Counted from the first letter of the stretch, positions 25,416-34,201 are shown. The stretch is DNA of 46,129 nucleotides from JBOFEH01 sp051650265 (GCA_051650265.1 JBOFIR010000016.1:1-46129); one strand, 5' to 3'. Numbers and translations: made by a program. The notes: generated by a model not told the origin, from the letters alone.

Positions 25416-27146
25416 CTATGCGACACCCCCCATCTGTGATGTGCTAATTTGTCTATAAGACTCACACTGCTGCATCAAGTCCTCATGGGTACCATATCCG
25501 ATCACCTTGCCTTCATCTAGCATGATGATATGATCAGCTTGCATGACCGAGCTGACACGCTGTGCCACGATGATCTTGGTTGTCTCCTGAAAATGCATAG
25601 CAAGCTCTTGACGGAGCATCGCATCTGTCTGATAATCCAGTGCACTCGAAGCATCGTCTAATATCAAAATCTCCGGATGGGCAGCGAGTGCTCTTGCTAT
25701 CAAGATGCGCTGTTTTTGCCCACCACTTAGGTTAGCTCCTTTGATATCAAGTGCTTCTTCTAGTTGCCCCTCCTTTTGATCCACGAACTCCTTGGCTCTT
25801 GCATAAAGCAAGGCTTCCTCAATCTGTTCTTCGCTTAGTGCTCTACCGAGATTGACATTTTCAAGGATCGTATCTTCGAAAATTATGTCATTTTGAAAGG
25901 CCACCCCAAATCGGCTTCTAAGCTGTTGTAACGGCAGACTGCGAATATCTCTCCCATCGATCAAGATCCGCCCTGACTTCACATCATACAGACGTAACAG
26001 CAGACTAACGATCGTGCTTTTGCCCGCACCCGTACCACCAAGTATCCCCAGCGTCTCCCCTCTCTTCAGTGCAAAACTAATACCGCTCAAATCCTCTTCT
26101 TCCCCTTGGTTATATGCAAAGGAAACATGCTCAAACACCACATGTGACCTATCTTGCACAGGCTCCTCATCATCCCAAAGCGCTGGCATCACCACCATAT
26201 CTTCATCCAATGCCAATATTGTATCAATACGATCTGCAGAAGCTATCGCCTTTGAGAGGATGACAAACATCTTGGAGATTGAGATCATCGCATTCAGGAT
26301 CAATGTAAAATAGGTCATAAAAGCAAGGATTTTCCCCACTTCACTCATGCCACTATTGACACGAAAAGCACCTACTACAATCACCCCTACTAAGGCCAAG
26401 TTCATGATGATGCTGACACTTGGGTCGATAACAGCCATGACCATGCCCGCCTTTTGCTCTTGTCCAACGACTTCATCATTGATTCTCTCAAAGCGTCCAC
26501 GTTCATAGCCTTCTTTGGATAAGGCCTTGATCACACGAATACCACTGATATCCTCACGCACAATCCTTACAAATCGGTCAATAGCGTGTTGGAGCTGGGT
26601 ATACATAGGAATACTTTTTTTCGATACCTTAATCATAATCCAAGATAGAAACGGTAAGGTAATGATCAGTACACCTGCCAACACAGGATCTAGGGTCAAT
26701 GTGATGATAATCCCACCAATCAGTAAAATGGGTGCCCTCACACCAAGACGCTGTATACGCCCAATCATCTGATGGACATTATAAGTATCTGTTGTGAGCC
26801 TAGACATGAGCGAAGGCTTAGTATAGGTATCAATCGCAGTATCCGATAAGTACATCACCTTCTCAAACAAGTCATTTCTGAGATGCTCTGTTGTATCCCT
26901 CGCCACCTTAGACGCCATGCGATTGGCTATAATATTAAACGAAACGGCTAAAAATGAACAGACGATCATCAAAAGCCCCCACAAATAAATCTGCCCTTCA
27001 TCTTTGAGTGGCATAATTGTATCAATCATATATGCCAAAATCCAAGGCAAACATAAGTCCATAATTGAACCTACAAACTTAATGACAAACCCACCACTCA
27101 TCCGCCAATAATACGGCTTGAGATAATAAGTCATAATCTTATGCAT
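25416..27146 (-). CDS. ABC exporter half-transporter, degenerate NBD (subunit 1)
   Basis: 576 residues: six transmembrane helices (about 15-310), then the nucleotide-binding domain. Walker A GGTGAGKST and signature LSGGQKQR are normal. The catalytic Glu is replaced by Asp (LILDDASSALD) and the switch His by Gln (IIVAQRVSSV). So its own ATP site is degenerate, while its intact LSGGQ completes the active site of the partner at 23598. This is the asymmetry known for heterodimeric exporters. GGGGGG lies 6 nt before the ATG. It is the first gene of the operon. There is no regulator next to it, and the substrate is unknown. Confidence 0.94.
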   Translation of the reverse strand: MHKIMTYYLKPYYWRMSGGFVIKFVGSIMDLCLPWILAYMIDTIMPLKDEGQIYLWGLLMIVCSFLAVSFNIIANRMASKVARDTTEHLRNDLFEKVMYLSDTAIDTYTKPSLMSRLTTDTYNVHQMIGRIQRLGVRAPILLIGGIIITLTLDPVLAGVLIITLPFLSWIMIKVSKKSIPMYTQLQHAIDRFVRIVREDISGIRVIKALSKEGYERGRFERINDEVVGQEQKAGMVMAVIDPSVSIIMNLALVGVIVVGAFRVNSGMSEVGKILAFMTYFTLILNAMISISKMFVILSKAIASADRIDTILALDEDMVVMPALWDDEEPVQDRSHVVFEHVSFAYNQGEEEDLSGISFALKRGETLGILGGTGAGKSTIVSLLLRLYDVKSGRILIDGRDIRSLPLQQLRSRFGVAFQNDIIFEDTILENVNLGRALSEEQIEEALLYARAKEFVDQKEGQLEEALDIKGANLSGGQKQRILIARALAAHPEILILDDASSALDYQTDAMLRQELAMHFQETTKIIVAQRVSSVMQADHIIMLDEGKVIGYGTHEDLMQQCESYRQISTSQMGGVA

Positions 27147-27249
27147 CGCTGTCCCCCCTCTTAAATTCCACTTTTCTTTAACTTTCCTTTAATATTTTAT
27201 CACAATTAACTTAACAATTACAAATTTTATAGGTTTCTCATACAAAAAA

Positions 27250-27275
27250 GTCCCCATAGTTTTCACTATGAGGAC
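27250..27275 (-). terminator. terminator of the bile salt hydrolase gene
   Basis: Eleven-bp stem GTCCTCATAGT/ACTATGGGGAC with a 4-nt loop (one wobble), followed by TTTTTTGT on the minus strand. Confidence 0.88.
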
Positions 27276-27292
27276 CCTACTCGTCTTGTCTT

Positions 27293-28282
27293 TTAGTTTT
27301 GATAACAAATATCTTGTTTACCTAGATATTCAAAGATCTTGAGGCTATCACCTTCTAATACTTCCTTACGCAAGTCTACTGCATTGATACGGTTGTTGCC
27401 ATAGTTTCTATAGTAATAAATGCCCGCTTCTTGATCCATACAAGAAGAATAAAGGGTCAGATCCTCCATCCCATCTGCTGTCATCACCCCACCTTTCACC
27501 ATCTTCACATAGTCAAGCATATGGAAAAACTGTGTCATGGCAGTCAGATCATCTGGGAGTGCTGGCATATGCGCTCTGATGTAAGCGATTCTTACAAATC
27601 TTGAAACAGATGCGAAATCTCCTGGTATGCCTATTGTCCCCGCCCCTATACCAAGTGGCTTGAGTGGCTGCTCATACCACTTCACATCCTTTGGTGTATC
27701 TGGTGTCACATGCACATATTCATTGAGGTTTGTCAGATGCCAATTAAAGGTAGGATTGTTGGTCAGCACCCCTACTGGGTTGTCATGTACTGCCAGCTTT
27801 TCTTTTGTTTTCTCAATAACAATACTATGACCTTGGCGGTCAGTTACCATCCAGTGAAGCATGGCAACAGGTGTTTTGTCATTGATTGGGCGATCTACGA
27901 GTTCCAGATTTTGAATACGCTGTTTCACTTCTTCGACTGTGTCATGGTGAGACAATACCCATTGGATCAAATCATAAGGTGCAATATTATTTTTACCTGG
28001 TACGGGGTCTTTTTCAAAGTATGCATACCCTTCAAAGTTGAGCCCCGCACACGCCAGTCCATTTTCATTCATGGCATCAGCTAAGGCTGGGTGATTGTCA
28101 ATCACTGTTCCCATCCCTATGATTGCGCGTTTATTCACTACTGGATTACCTGTTACCTTATCTTCATATTGATACCCTCTTGGGATAATCATCACAGACT
28201 GGTTAAATGTATAGGCTAAGTCCATATTTCTCCCAAAAAAATGTTTACCTTCATCTGATTTCATACTTAATGCTGTACACAT
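27293..28282 (-). CDS. bsh: choloylglycine hydrolase family protein, probable bile salt hydrolase
   Basis: 329 residues, the usual length of an Ntn-hydrolase of the CGH family. After removal of Met1, Cys2 is the nucleophile. All canonical bile salt hydrolase residues sit at their textbook numbers: Cys2, Arg18 and Asp21 (FGRNMD), Asn82 (AGLN), Asn175 (VLTNNP) and Arg228 (SVSRF). It should deconjugate glyco- or tauro-conjugated bile salts in the cytosol; related penicillin V acylases share Cys2, so substrate is not certain. GAGGTG lies 5 nt before the ATG. Single gene with its own terminator, downstream of the ABC-2 cluster, with no linked bile transporter. A bile salt hydrolase would fit a gut habitat. 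Confidence 0.9.
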   Translation of the reverse strand: MCTALSMKSDEGKHFFGRNMDLAYTFNQSVMIIPRGYQYEDKVTGNPVVNKRAIIGMGTVIDNHPALADAMNENGLACAGLNFEGYAYFEKDPVPGKNNIAPYDLIQWVLSHHDTVEEVKQRIQNLELVDRPINDKTPVAMLHWMVTDRQGHSIVIEKTKEKLAVHDNPVGVLTNNPTFNWHLTNLNEYVHVTPDTPKDVKWYEQPLKPLGIGAGTIGIPGDFASVSRFVRIAYIRAHMPALPDDLTAMTQFFHMLDYVKMVKGGVMTADGMEDLTLYSSCMDQEAGIYYYRNYGNNRINAVDLRKEVLEGDSLKIFEYLGKQDICYQN

Positions 28283-28416
28283 GCAATCACCTCATCATCC
28301 TTAAATAAGACACATATAGTCCTATTTTACAGATTTTTTTTGTTCCCATACGCAGAAAAATCTACCATACCTTCTCTTACTAAGATATGAAAAAATGTAT
28401 TTAACTCATTTTTGAC

Positions 28417-29181
28417 TTAGTTTTCTTTAAAAGTTCGATATACCATAGGGACTATAATCAAACTCCCACATATTGCAACAATTGGTATCAATTGGTAAGG
28501 AGCTAATTGCATTCCGCCAATGTGATACATAAATGATGAACAGATAGTAGCTATACTTGCCATTTGTAGTGGAAGAAGTTGTGCTAGTGCCCTACCCCAG
28601 TAGAATGATTCTGGAAACTGAAGCATTCTAGATAGGATGATCAATAAAAAACAAACCACTAGTGTACTATAGGACGATTTGAGTCTTGCTGAAAAATACA
28701 TACAAATAACACTTGAAAAGATATTGCCCACTAAAGCACACATACAGTATATCCCTAAAAGTCTCCATTCTTCAGATGTCGTTGTTTCGAATCCCTTTAC
28801 CACTAGTGTACTTATATAACTCGCAAGAAAAAAGATGCAAACTAATCCTACAGCAACAGAAATACCAACACTTATTTTAGCCCATATCAGCCTGTTCTTT
28901 CCATATTTTGCAGATAAGATGAGTTGATCTACACGTGTTGTATATTCCTCTGCAAAAAGTGGCCCTATGCATATACTTGTAATCAAAAAGATCATTAATA
29001 TTGTTGTATCTGTAAGCTCAAAGAAATAACTTACGCCACTTATTCCTCCGGGAACATCATTTATTGACGTTGTATATCTAAAAATAGTAAAAATAATCGC
29101 TAAAGGTACTAGGATCAAAATACTTTTTTTACATAGCATTTTCTTGTATTCACCTTGCATAAGATTCCAGAGATTACGCAT
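28417..29181 (-). CDS. ABC-2 type permease
   Basis: 254 residues with about six transmembrane segments. The N-terminus LMQGEYKKMLCKKSILILVP and the SICIGPLFAEEYTTRVDQLIL segment are typical of ABC-2/BcrB-like permeases. The ATG at 29181 lies inside the end of the ATPase gene (8-nt overlap) with GGGGGGAG just upstream, so the two are translationally coupled. A longer frame reaching 29223 is not needed. Probable function: membrane half of an exporter or immunity/efflux system for a peptide or drug; substrate unknown. Confidence 0.88.
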   Translation of the reverse strand: MRNLWNLMQGEYKKMLCKKSILILVPLAIIFTIFRYTTSINDVPGGISGVSYFFELTDTTILMIFLITSICIGPLFAEEYTTRVDQLILSAKYGKNRLIWAKISVGISVAVGLVCIFFLASYISTLVVKGFETTTSEEWRLLGIYCMCALVGNIFSSVICMYFSARLKSSYSTLVVCFLLIILSRMLQFPESFYWGRALAQLLPLQMASIATICSSFMYHIGGMQLAPYQLIPIVAICGSLIIVPMVYRTFKEN

Positions 29182-30043
29182 CTTCTCCCCCCTCACTAAA
29201 ATAATATAAATACAAGTCTTCAAGTGTCGCTGGAACGCTTATTGCTTGTTCACATGGCGGCGTATCAGCAATACATCGGATACATGTTCCTGTATCCTCT
29301 TTTCTAATATTGATAATAGGATAGCTTACCATTAAGGTATCTACCATCTCTTTCTCTACTTTGCATTCAAATACCTTGCCATCAATAACTTTTACAATTT
29401 CTTCTAACCTTCCATTATGAATACATTGCCCATTCTTCATTACAAGAATAGTTGATGCAATATTTTCAATATCAGATACAATATGGGTTGAAAGTAAAAT
29501 AATACGTTCCGTACCAAGTTGAGAAATTAAATTGCGAAATCGAATACGTTCTTTAGGATCTAATCCCACTGTCGGCTCATCTAAAATGAGAAGCTTTGGA
29601 TTATTGATTAATGCTTGTGCAATGCCTAATCGTTGTTTCATCCCCCCTGAAAAATTCTTTATTTTTTTGTTGTATACTTCTTTTAAAGATACAATTTCTA
29701 AAAGTTCCTGTGCCTTTGTCTTTGCCTCCACCTTACTTAACCCCTTTACGCTACCCATATACCTAAGAAAATCAAATGCGGTAAATTCCGGATAGTAGCC
29801 AAAGTTCTGAGGCAAATAACCTAATAAATCTCTGTAGGCTTCTTCACTGACATCAATTCCATTAAATTTAACTTCTCCATTGGTGGGTTTTAATAAACCA
29901 CATAACATACACATCAATGTCGTTTTACCAGCACCATTTGCCCCTAAAAGTCCATATACGCCTTCATTTAATTTCAATGAAATTTGGTCAACTGCAATTT
30001 TATTTTTGTAGTGTTTTGTGAGCTGATTAATAGTAAGTTCCAT
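29174..30043 (-). CDS. ABC transporter ATP-binding protein
   Basis: 289 residues. Walker A GANGAGKTT, signature FSGGMKQRLG, Walker B LLILDEPTVGLD and the switch His in LLSTHIVSD are all intact. The C-terminal 80 residues are the regulatory extension common in BcrA/CcmA-type ATPases. The ATG at 30043 follows GGGGAGGAATTAAA. It pairs with the permease that overlaps its 3' end by 8 nt. The alpha/beta hydrolase gene lies 65 nt upstream on the same strand, so it could be part of the larger ABC-2 cluster transcript. Confidence 0.93.
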   Translation of the reverse strand: MELTINQLTKHYKNKIAVDQISLKLNEGVYGLLGANGAGKTTLMCMLCGLLKPTNGEVKFNGIDVSEEAYRDLLGYLPQNFGYYPEFTAFDFLRYMGSVKGLSKVEAKTKAQELLEIVSLKEVYNKKIKNFSGGMKQRLGIAQALINNPKLLILDEPTVGLDPKERIRFRNLISQLGTERIILLSTHIVSDIENIASTILVMKNGQCIHNGRLEEIVKVIDGKVFECKVEKEMVDTLMVSYPIINIRKEDTGTCIRCIADTPPCEQAISVPATLEDLYLYYFSEGGEDA

Positions 30044-30108
30044 TTTAATTCCTCCCCTTCTCATCAAATAAACTTACACAATTCATTTATGCCATAGTTT
30101 GCAAATAA

Positions 30109-30933
30109 CTACAATTCTGAAATAAATTCCTTTGATCTACTCGCTATTTCTTTAGGCATATATTCATATAAATTATGTGGATACTCAACTAACTCATACT
30201 GTGATTGTTCTCTATGAGATAAATAGTCAAGTGCATGTTCTCTCCATACCTTTTTAGTTTGGGTAGTTCCTTTCCCATTTGAAATAAAAAATAGCATTGG
30301 TACTTGTATAGCATTACTCTTATTAATCGTATCAATGTTTTTTCTAAGGTATTTAGCTTCACTTATCCAAACGGCATTAAGTATTTTGGTAAAGGCCACA
30401 TCCTTGAGTCGTTTTTTTTCATTCTCAGTGCAGGTTCTTTGTCTACATAATCTTTTAAAAGTGATGTGAGCTAGTATCTTCTTTAATAGATGACTTTTCT
30501 CAAGGAACATCAATGATTTCAATTGCTTTTCCACATTAAAATCCTTATAGGCATTAGGCGTCGCCGCATCTATTCCGATGATCCCTGCTATTTCATCTGG
30601 AAACCGTTGTGTCCATCTGATTGCTTCTAAAAAGCCCATACTATGTGCCATCAAAATAATGGGCGTTTTAATACCTAATCCTTTCCCTACATATCTATAT
30701 TCATCTATAACTGTGTCAATCTCACGTGGGCACTCTGTGAGATCACTATATCCATAGCCTAACTTTTCAATAACTATCGTTTTACAATACTGAGACACCT
30801 CATTTATCAATGTCATATACTCCCACTTAGGAGAAAGAACAGATGATCCTGACAAAAAAATACACGTCATATCCCCATTACCTGATACATAGGTATTCAT
30901 TTTTTTCCCATTTACGTATATGATTTGATCCAT
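30109..30933 (-). CDS. alpha/beta hydrolase fold protein
   Basis: 274 residues. Core features: FLSGSSVLSPKWEY (oxyanion-region strand and loop), a nucleophile elbow AHSMGF (Ser in A-x-S-x-G), IIGIDAATP on the next strand and a late VEYPHNLYEYMP that may supply the catalytic His. No signal peptide, so cytosolic. Substrate unknown; the family covers esterases, thioesterases and peptidases. GGAGGTG lies 4 nt before the ATG. It sits between two ABC-2 transporter pairs on one strand with short spacers (24 nt from the gene upstream), so it is probably cotranscribed with them. Confidence 0.85.
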   Translation of the reverse strand: MDQIIYVNGKKMNTYVSGNGDMTCIFLSGSSVLSPKWEYMTLINEVSQYCKTIVIEKLGYGYSDLTECPREIDTVIDEYRYVGKGLGIKTPIILMAHSMGFLEAIRWTQRFPDEIAGIIGIDAATPNAYKDFNVEKQLKSLMFLEKSHLLKKILAHITFKRLCRQRTCTENEKKRLKDVAFTKILNAVWISEAKYLRKNIDTINKSNAIQVPMLFFISNGKGTTQTKKVWREHALDYLSHREQSQYELVEYPHNLYEYMPKEIASRSKEFISEL

Positions 30934-30957
30934 CGTGCACCTCCATAAACTCCTATT

Positions 30958-31374
30958 TTATACACTTTCACTGCTCTCTTTAACATTTACTTTAATAAGT
31001 GGTATCAAAAGTAACATCAGTTCTACTGAAAAAGCTATCAGATAACCCATTACCATTATATTCCATCCCCAATTGTGAACAATCGTTATACCTACTCTAC
31101 AAATCCATATGACGACAAAAAAATTGTAGAACAAATACACCACTCTATTTCTCTCAAAAAATTCTTTCCTAACAAGCAGAAGTAATACACTATACCCCAC
31201 AAGGAAAAGTGAAAAAAAGAAATTAATCCAGTCTATAGATACACGTAAAATATCTGGAATCCCTGGTAAATAGTCATACCAACTATAAAGGTATGGCACG
31301 CAAAAGTGCCATATACCAACCACTATGCTAATAACCATTGCAAGCGTATAACTTATCTCTTTATATCTTCTCAT
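30958..31374 (-). CDS. small membrane protein of unknown function
   Basis: 138 residues with four predicted transmembrane helices (about 8-28, 45-67, 80-98 and 104-126). A conserved-looking WHFCVPYLYSWYDYLP segment lies in the first loop. I do not recognise a family with confidence; such four-helix proteins recur next to ABC-2 genes. It lies 86 nt downstream of the permease at 31461 and 24 nt upstream of the hydrolase, so it is part of the ABC-2 cluster by position. Confidence 0.65.
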   Translation of the reverse strand: MRRYKEISYTLAMVISIVVGIWHFCVPYLYSWYDYLPGIPDILRVSIDWINFFFSLFLVGYSVLLLLVRKEFFERNRVVYLFYNFFVVIWICRVGITIVHNWGWNIMVMGYLIAFSVELMLLLIPLIKVNVKESSESV

Positions 31375-31460
31375 CTTTCATTCCCACTCTCCTTCTACTG
31401 CATTTACTACACGCTATTTAATCATCTCATAAATTTTATCTTTTGATTTTAGACATCGTG

Positions 31461-32225
31461 CTATATTTCTTGTTTTTTCAAGATACAAATAGCCAAAGCC
31501 AACAACGCACCGATCATACAAAGTGAGATTACCATTGTCCCAGTAACACTTCCTACGAATACATCTGTAGTAATTTCTATCATTTTAGATAATAGTGTAC
31601 CTGGAAGATATTCACCTATTTTAGGTATATAATTCGCAATAATAAGCAGTATAAATCCACAAAATGAAAGTAGTCCAGCAACTACTGTACTTTTTGCAAT
31701 GGTACTAGCTAGCACCGTTATAGCAAGTAATACTAAAACAAAAACACTATAAACCAATCCTCCCATAAAAACATTCTGTAGCTGTCCCGCATATCCAAAT
31801 AGATAGTAAGTATATATATAGCACAAGACCACAGATGCGAGCGTGGAAAGAATAAACAAAGTAGCTGCAGCTATGAATTTTGCCATAATAAATGTCGTAT
31901 GTGACAAGTTCTTAGTAAGGGTTAATGCCGCAGAGCCATTTGATTTTTCACTCACCACACATCCCATGAACATAAATATAGTAGTGAGTCCACCCATTTG
32001 TGTTAAGTTATTATAAAGCTGTGAATAACTATCAACCCACGTCGTTGGCGGTACTGTCAGTGCTGTTTGTTCCCCCATTGAAGCAATAATAATCTCCTGC
32101 ATATAACGCGCGATCACTGGACTTATCATTCCAAACAATGCAAAAATACCTAGAAAAATATAAAGTTTTTTAGTTCGCGTAAATTCCAAGAATTCTTTTT
32201 TAAAAAATATGATAAAATTATTCAT
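31461..32225 (-). CDS. ABC-2 type permease
   Basis: 254 residues with six transmembrane segments. It starts NFIIFFKKEFLEFTRTKKLYI, the usual N-terminal amphipathic and first membrane segment of ABC-2 permeases; a long extracytoplasmic loop (about 45-75) follows, then KNLSHTTFIMAKF on the cytosolic side. It overlaps the ATPase gene by 8 nt, with GGAGGTGA 6 nt before its ATG. With the ATPase and the PLDc_N-like peptide it forms the TetR-adjacent export operon. Confidence 0.9.
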   Translation of the reverse strand: MNNFIIFFKKEFLEFTRTKKLYIFLGIFALFGMISPVIARYMQEIIIASMGEQTALTVPPTTWVDSYSQLYNNLTQMGGLTTIFMFMGCVVSEKSNGSAALTLTKNLSHTTFIMAKFIAAATLFILSTLASVVLCYIYTYYLFGYAGQLQNVFMGGLVYSVFVLVLLAITVLASTIAKSTVVAGLLSFCGFILLIIANYIPKIGEYLPGTLLSKMIEITTDVFVGSVTGTMVISLCMIGALLALAICILKKQEI

Positions 32226-33138
32226 CTGCAGTCACCTCCATAAAAATATCCTCTAGGCTAGGAACATATGCACCATAACTCTGCATTGAAATATTCGCAT
32301 CTACCAATATTTTGGAGACATTGATCGCTACATGCTCTGGCGTATTGCCACGCACCAAAAATTCTAAGGCATTCCTTTGCTCCACCAAAATATTTTTATT
32401 GTCCACTCCTGCATTCATAAATCTTTTTCCATCTTCAAAGGTGAACAGCCGTAGAACCCCTGTATTGGATGCATGCTTCTGTTTCATATTGACAATAGAA
32501 TCCGCTGCCAAAAGTTTGCCTTTATTAAGTATCAATGCATAATCACACGTAGTTTCTACATCTGCAAGAATATGTGTTGAAAAAAATACAGTAACCTTGC
32601 CACTTAGTGAGCGAATAAGCGCCATCACTTCATGTCGACCAATGGGGTCAAGGGCGCTTATTGGTTCATCCATAAAAATAATTTGTGGCTTATTAATGAG
32701 TGCTTGTGCAACACCCAAACGTTGTTTCATTCCTCTTGAAAAAGAACCAATATGATTTTTGGCTGTATTTAATCCGACTTCTTTTAGTAGTTCATCAATA
32801 CGTTTTTTAAGTTCCCCTTTTTCTATACTATATAAGCCCCCACAAAACTCAAGATATTCTCTAGCAGTCATATAACCATAAAAATTAGGAACATCAGGTA
32901 AGTACCCAATAATCGAATTATCATGTGCGCCATAATCGTATGCCTCGCCCATTAAAGTGATTTTGCCTGATGTTGGCCTTGTCAGCCCTACTAACATTTT
33001 AATTGTAGTTGTTTTACCTGCTCCATTTTTGCCCAAAAAGCCACATACGGCACCCCTTGGAATTTTTATACTCAATTCATCAACAGCTCTATAGGCACCA
33101 TATTGTTTTGTAAGGCCCACTGTCTCTATAGCAAACAT
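32218..33138 (-). CDS. ABC transporter ATP-binding protein
   Basis: 306 residues. Walker A GKNGAGKTTT, signature FSRGMKQRLG (Arg in place of the first Gly, common in this subfamily), Walker B IIFMDEPISALD and switch His in FFSTHILAD. The C-terminal extension is about 90 residues. Its ATG shares one base with the stop of the PLDc_N-like gene (TAATG), and GAGGTGA lies 4 nt upstream, so translation is coupled. Partner permease overlaps its 3' end. Substrate unknown; regulation by the nearby TetR protein is inferred. Confidence 0.94.
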   Translation of the reverse strand: MFAIETVGLTKQYGAYRAVDELSIKIPRGAVCGFLGKNGAGKTTTIKMLVGLTRPTSGKITLMGEAYDYGAHDNSIIGYLPDVPNFYGYMTAREYLEFCGGLYSIEKGELKKRIDELLKEVGLNTAKNHIGSFSRGMKQRLGVAQALINKPQIIFMDEPISALDPIGRHEVMALIRSLSGKVTVFFSTHILADVETTCDYALILNKGKLLAADSIVNMKQKHASNTGVLRLFTFEDGKRFMNAGVDNKNILVEQRNALEFLVRGNTPEHVAINVSKILVDANISMQSYGAYVPSLEDIFMEVTADE

Positions 33139-33386
33139 TATTTCACCTCATTCCTAAATTGTACTTTCTCATCTAACAATTTTGAACCCACTGCAAAATA
33201 AATGAGTGGTCCAATCATATTGATAAATACTATAATTACAATCCATATTACTTTTTGACTCAATGGCAGTTCTTTTTTCAAAACGCTTACCAATGCTGTA
33301 ATCATCAGCGTACATAATAAAAGTATAATGGGAATTAAAAAAGGTAATACGTCAGGAAGGATAATCATAAATTCAGATAAACTCAT
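33138..33386 (-). CDS. PLDc_N domain small membrane protein
   Basis: 82 residues, two transmembrane helices (about 13-35 and 47-68). The second helix VIWIVIIVFINMIGPLIYFAVG matches the PLDc_N (phospholipase D nuclease N-terminal) motif of short membrane peptides that often precede ABC-2 ATPases in Bacillota. AAGGAG lies 7 nt before the ATG. First gene of the operon with the ATPase and permease. A degenerate copy of the TetR operator lies about 50 bp upstream. Confidence 0.82.
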   Translation of the reverse strand: MSLSEFMIILPDVLPFLIPIILLLCTLMITALVSVLKKELPLSQKVIWIVIIVFINMIGPLIYFAVGSKLLDEKVQFRNEVK

Positions 33387-33434
33387 AATAAATCTCCTTT
33401 TTTAGGTTTTATAATTTTTTTCTCAGTCATTTTA

Positions 33435-33451
33435 ACATTCTCTTGGTATGT
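33435..33451. promoter_or_regulatory. second, degenerate TetR operator before the ABC-2 operon
   Basis: The right half TGGTATGT (33444-33451) is identical to that of the operator at 34153; the left half ACATTCTC keeps ACAT and one C. Spacing (8-1-8) is the same. It lies 49 bp before the PLDc_N start, where a promoter is expected (weak -10 TAAAAT nearby). Confidence 0.55.
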
Positions 33452-33484
33452 ATTTAAGTAAAAATAAAATGCCTTTTGGGCAAT

Positions 33485-34132
33485 TTACTTTTTATATTGC
33501 ATCATGAGTTGATTCAATCTATCAAGGATACGGTTATCTATAATAGCCACACCAAGACTGTCTGTCATCGTCTTAATAAACATACATTTTTTATAACTTT
33601 CTTCTCCTGTACTATCAAAAATATATGGATTAAGCCATATATTTAGAAGTAAGGCTATGACTTCAGCAAGCTCTCGTGGATAATCTGTTTTGATAGATCC
33701 ATCCTCTATACCTACTCTAATCATGCTTTCAAGAATTTCATGCGCTACTCCATTCATCGTGACCTCAAGTTGCATAACCAAAAGTTTAGGATTTTTTAGC
33801 ATATTTGGCATGATGTCTAAAATATCTTCCTGTACTGTATCTTGAAGATTAATATAGAGAAGTTCTTTTATCTTTTCTAATCCATTTAAATCTTTATTTG
33901 TTATGATGTGTGCATATGCATCAGCCACACTTGAGGCCATTCTTGTTGTAAGTGCTTTCATAATTTCTTCTTTTGATTTGAAATGATGATATATTGCCCC
34001 TTTACTTAAATCTCCTAATGCATCAATAATATCTTGGATAGTCGTATCATCGTAACCTTTTTCAAAAAAAAGCTTTTGTGAAGCATCAAGTATACGCTCT
34101 ATTGTAATCTCTGGGAATTTATTTCTTGCCAA
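33485..34132 (-). CDS. TetR/AcrR family transcriptional regulator
   Basis: 215 residues. The N-terminal 60 residues are the TetR helix-turn-helix: RILDASQKLFFEKGYDDTTI, then LSKGAIYHHFKSKEEIM. The C-terminal ligand domain is helical and unassigned. The start is TTG at 34132 with GGGGG 7 nt upstream. The promoter is near perfect and its start site is covered by a 17-bp palindrome, so the gene should be autorepressed. A degenerate copy before the downstream ABC-2 operon suggests it also controls that operon. The ligand is probably the compound exported by those transporters (inference). Confidence 0.93.
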   Translation of the reverse strand: MARNKFPEITIERILDASQKLFFEKGYDDTTIQDIIDALGDLSKGAIYHHFKSKEEIMKALTTRMASSVADAYAHIITNKDLNGLEKIKELLYINLQDTVQEDILDIMPNMLKNPKLLVMQLEVTMNGVAHEILESMIRVGIEDGSIKTDYPRELAEVIALLLNIWLNPYIFDSTGEESYKKCMFIKTMTDSLGVAIIDNRILDRLNQLMMQYKK

Positions 34133-34152
34133 AATTGTTCCCCCTTCTTTTT

Positions 34153-34169
34153 ACATACCACTGGTATGT
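34153..34169. promoter_or_regulatory. palindromic operator of the TetR regulator
   Basis: Perfect 17-bp palindrome ACATACCA-C-TGGTATGT, 20 bp upstream of the TTG start and immediately downstream of the -10 box. It covers the expected transcription start. Confidence 0.8.
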
Positions 34170-34172
34170 TTA

Positions 34173-34201
34173 ATTATAAGTTGCTTTATTTAATTTGTCA
34201 A
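34173..34201 (-). promoter_or_regulatory. tetR promoter
   Basis: Minus strand: perfect TTGACA (34196-34201), 17-bp spacer, perfect TATAAT (34173-34178). Confidence 0.9.

Noticed and set aside
33452..33484. TGCC-CAAAA-GGCA with a T-rich tail after tetR
   Set aside because: The stem has only 4 bp; it may terminate weakly but is not strong enough to list.
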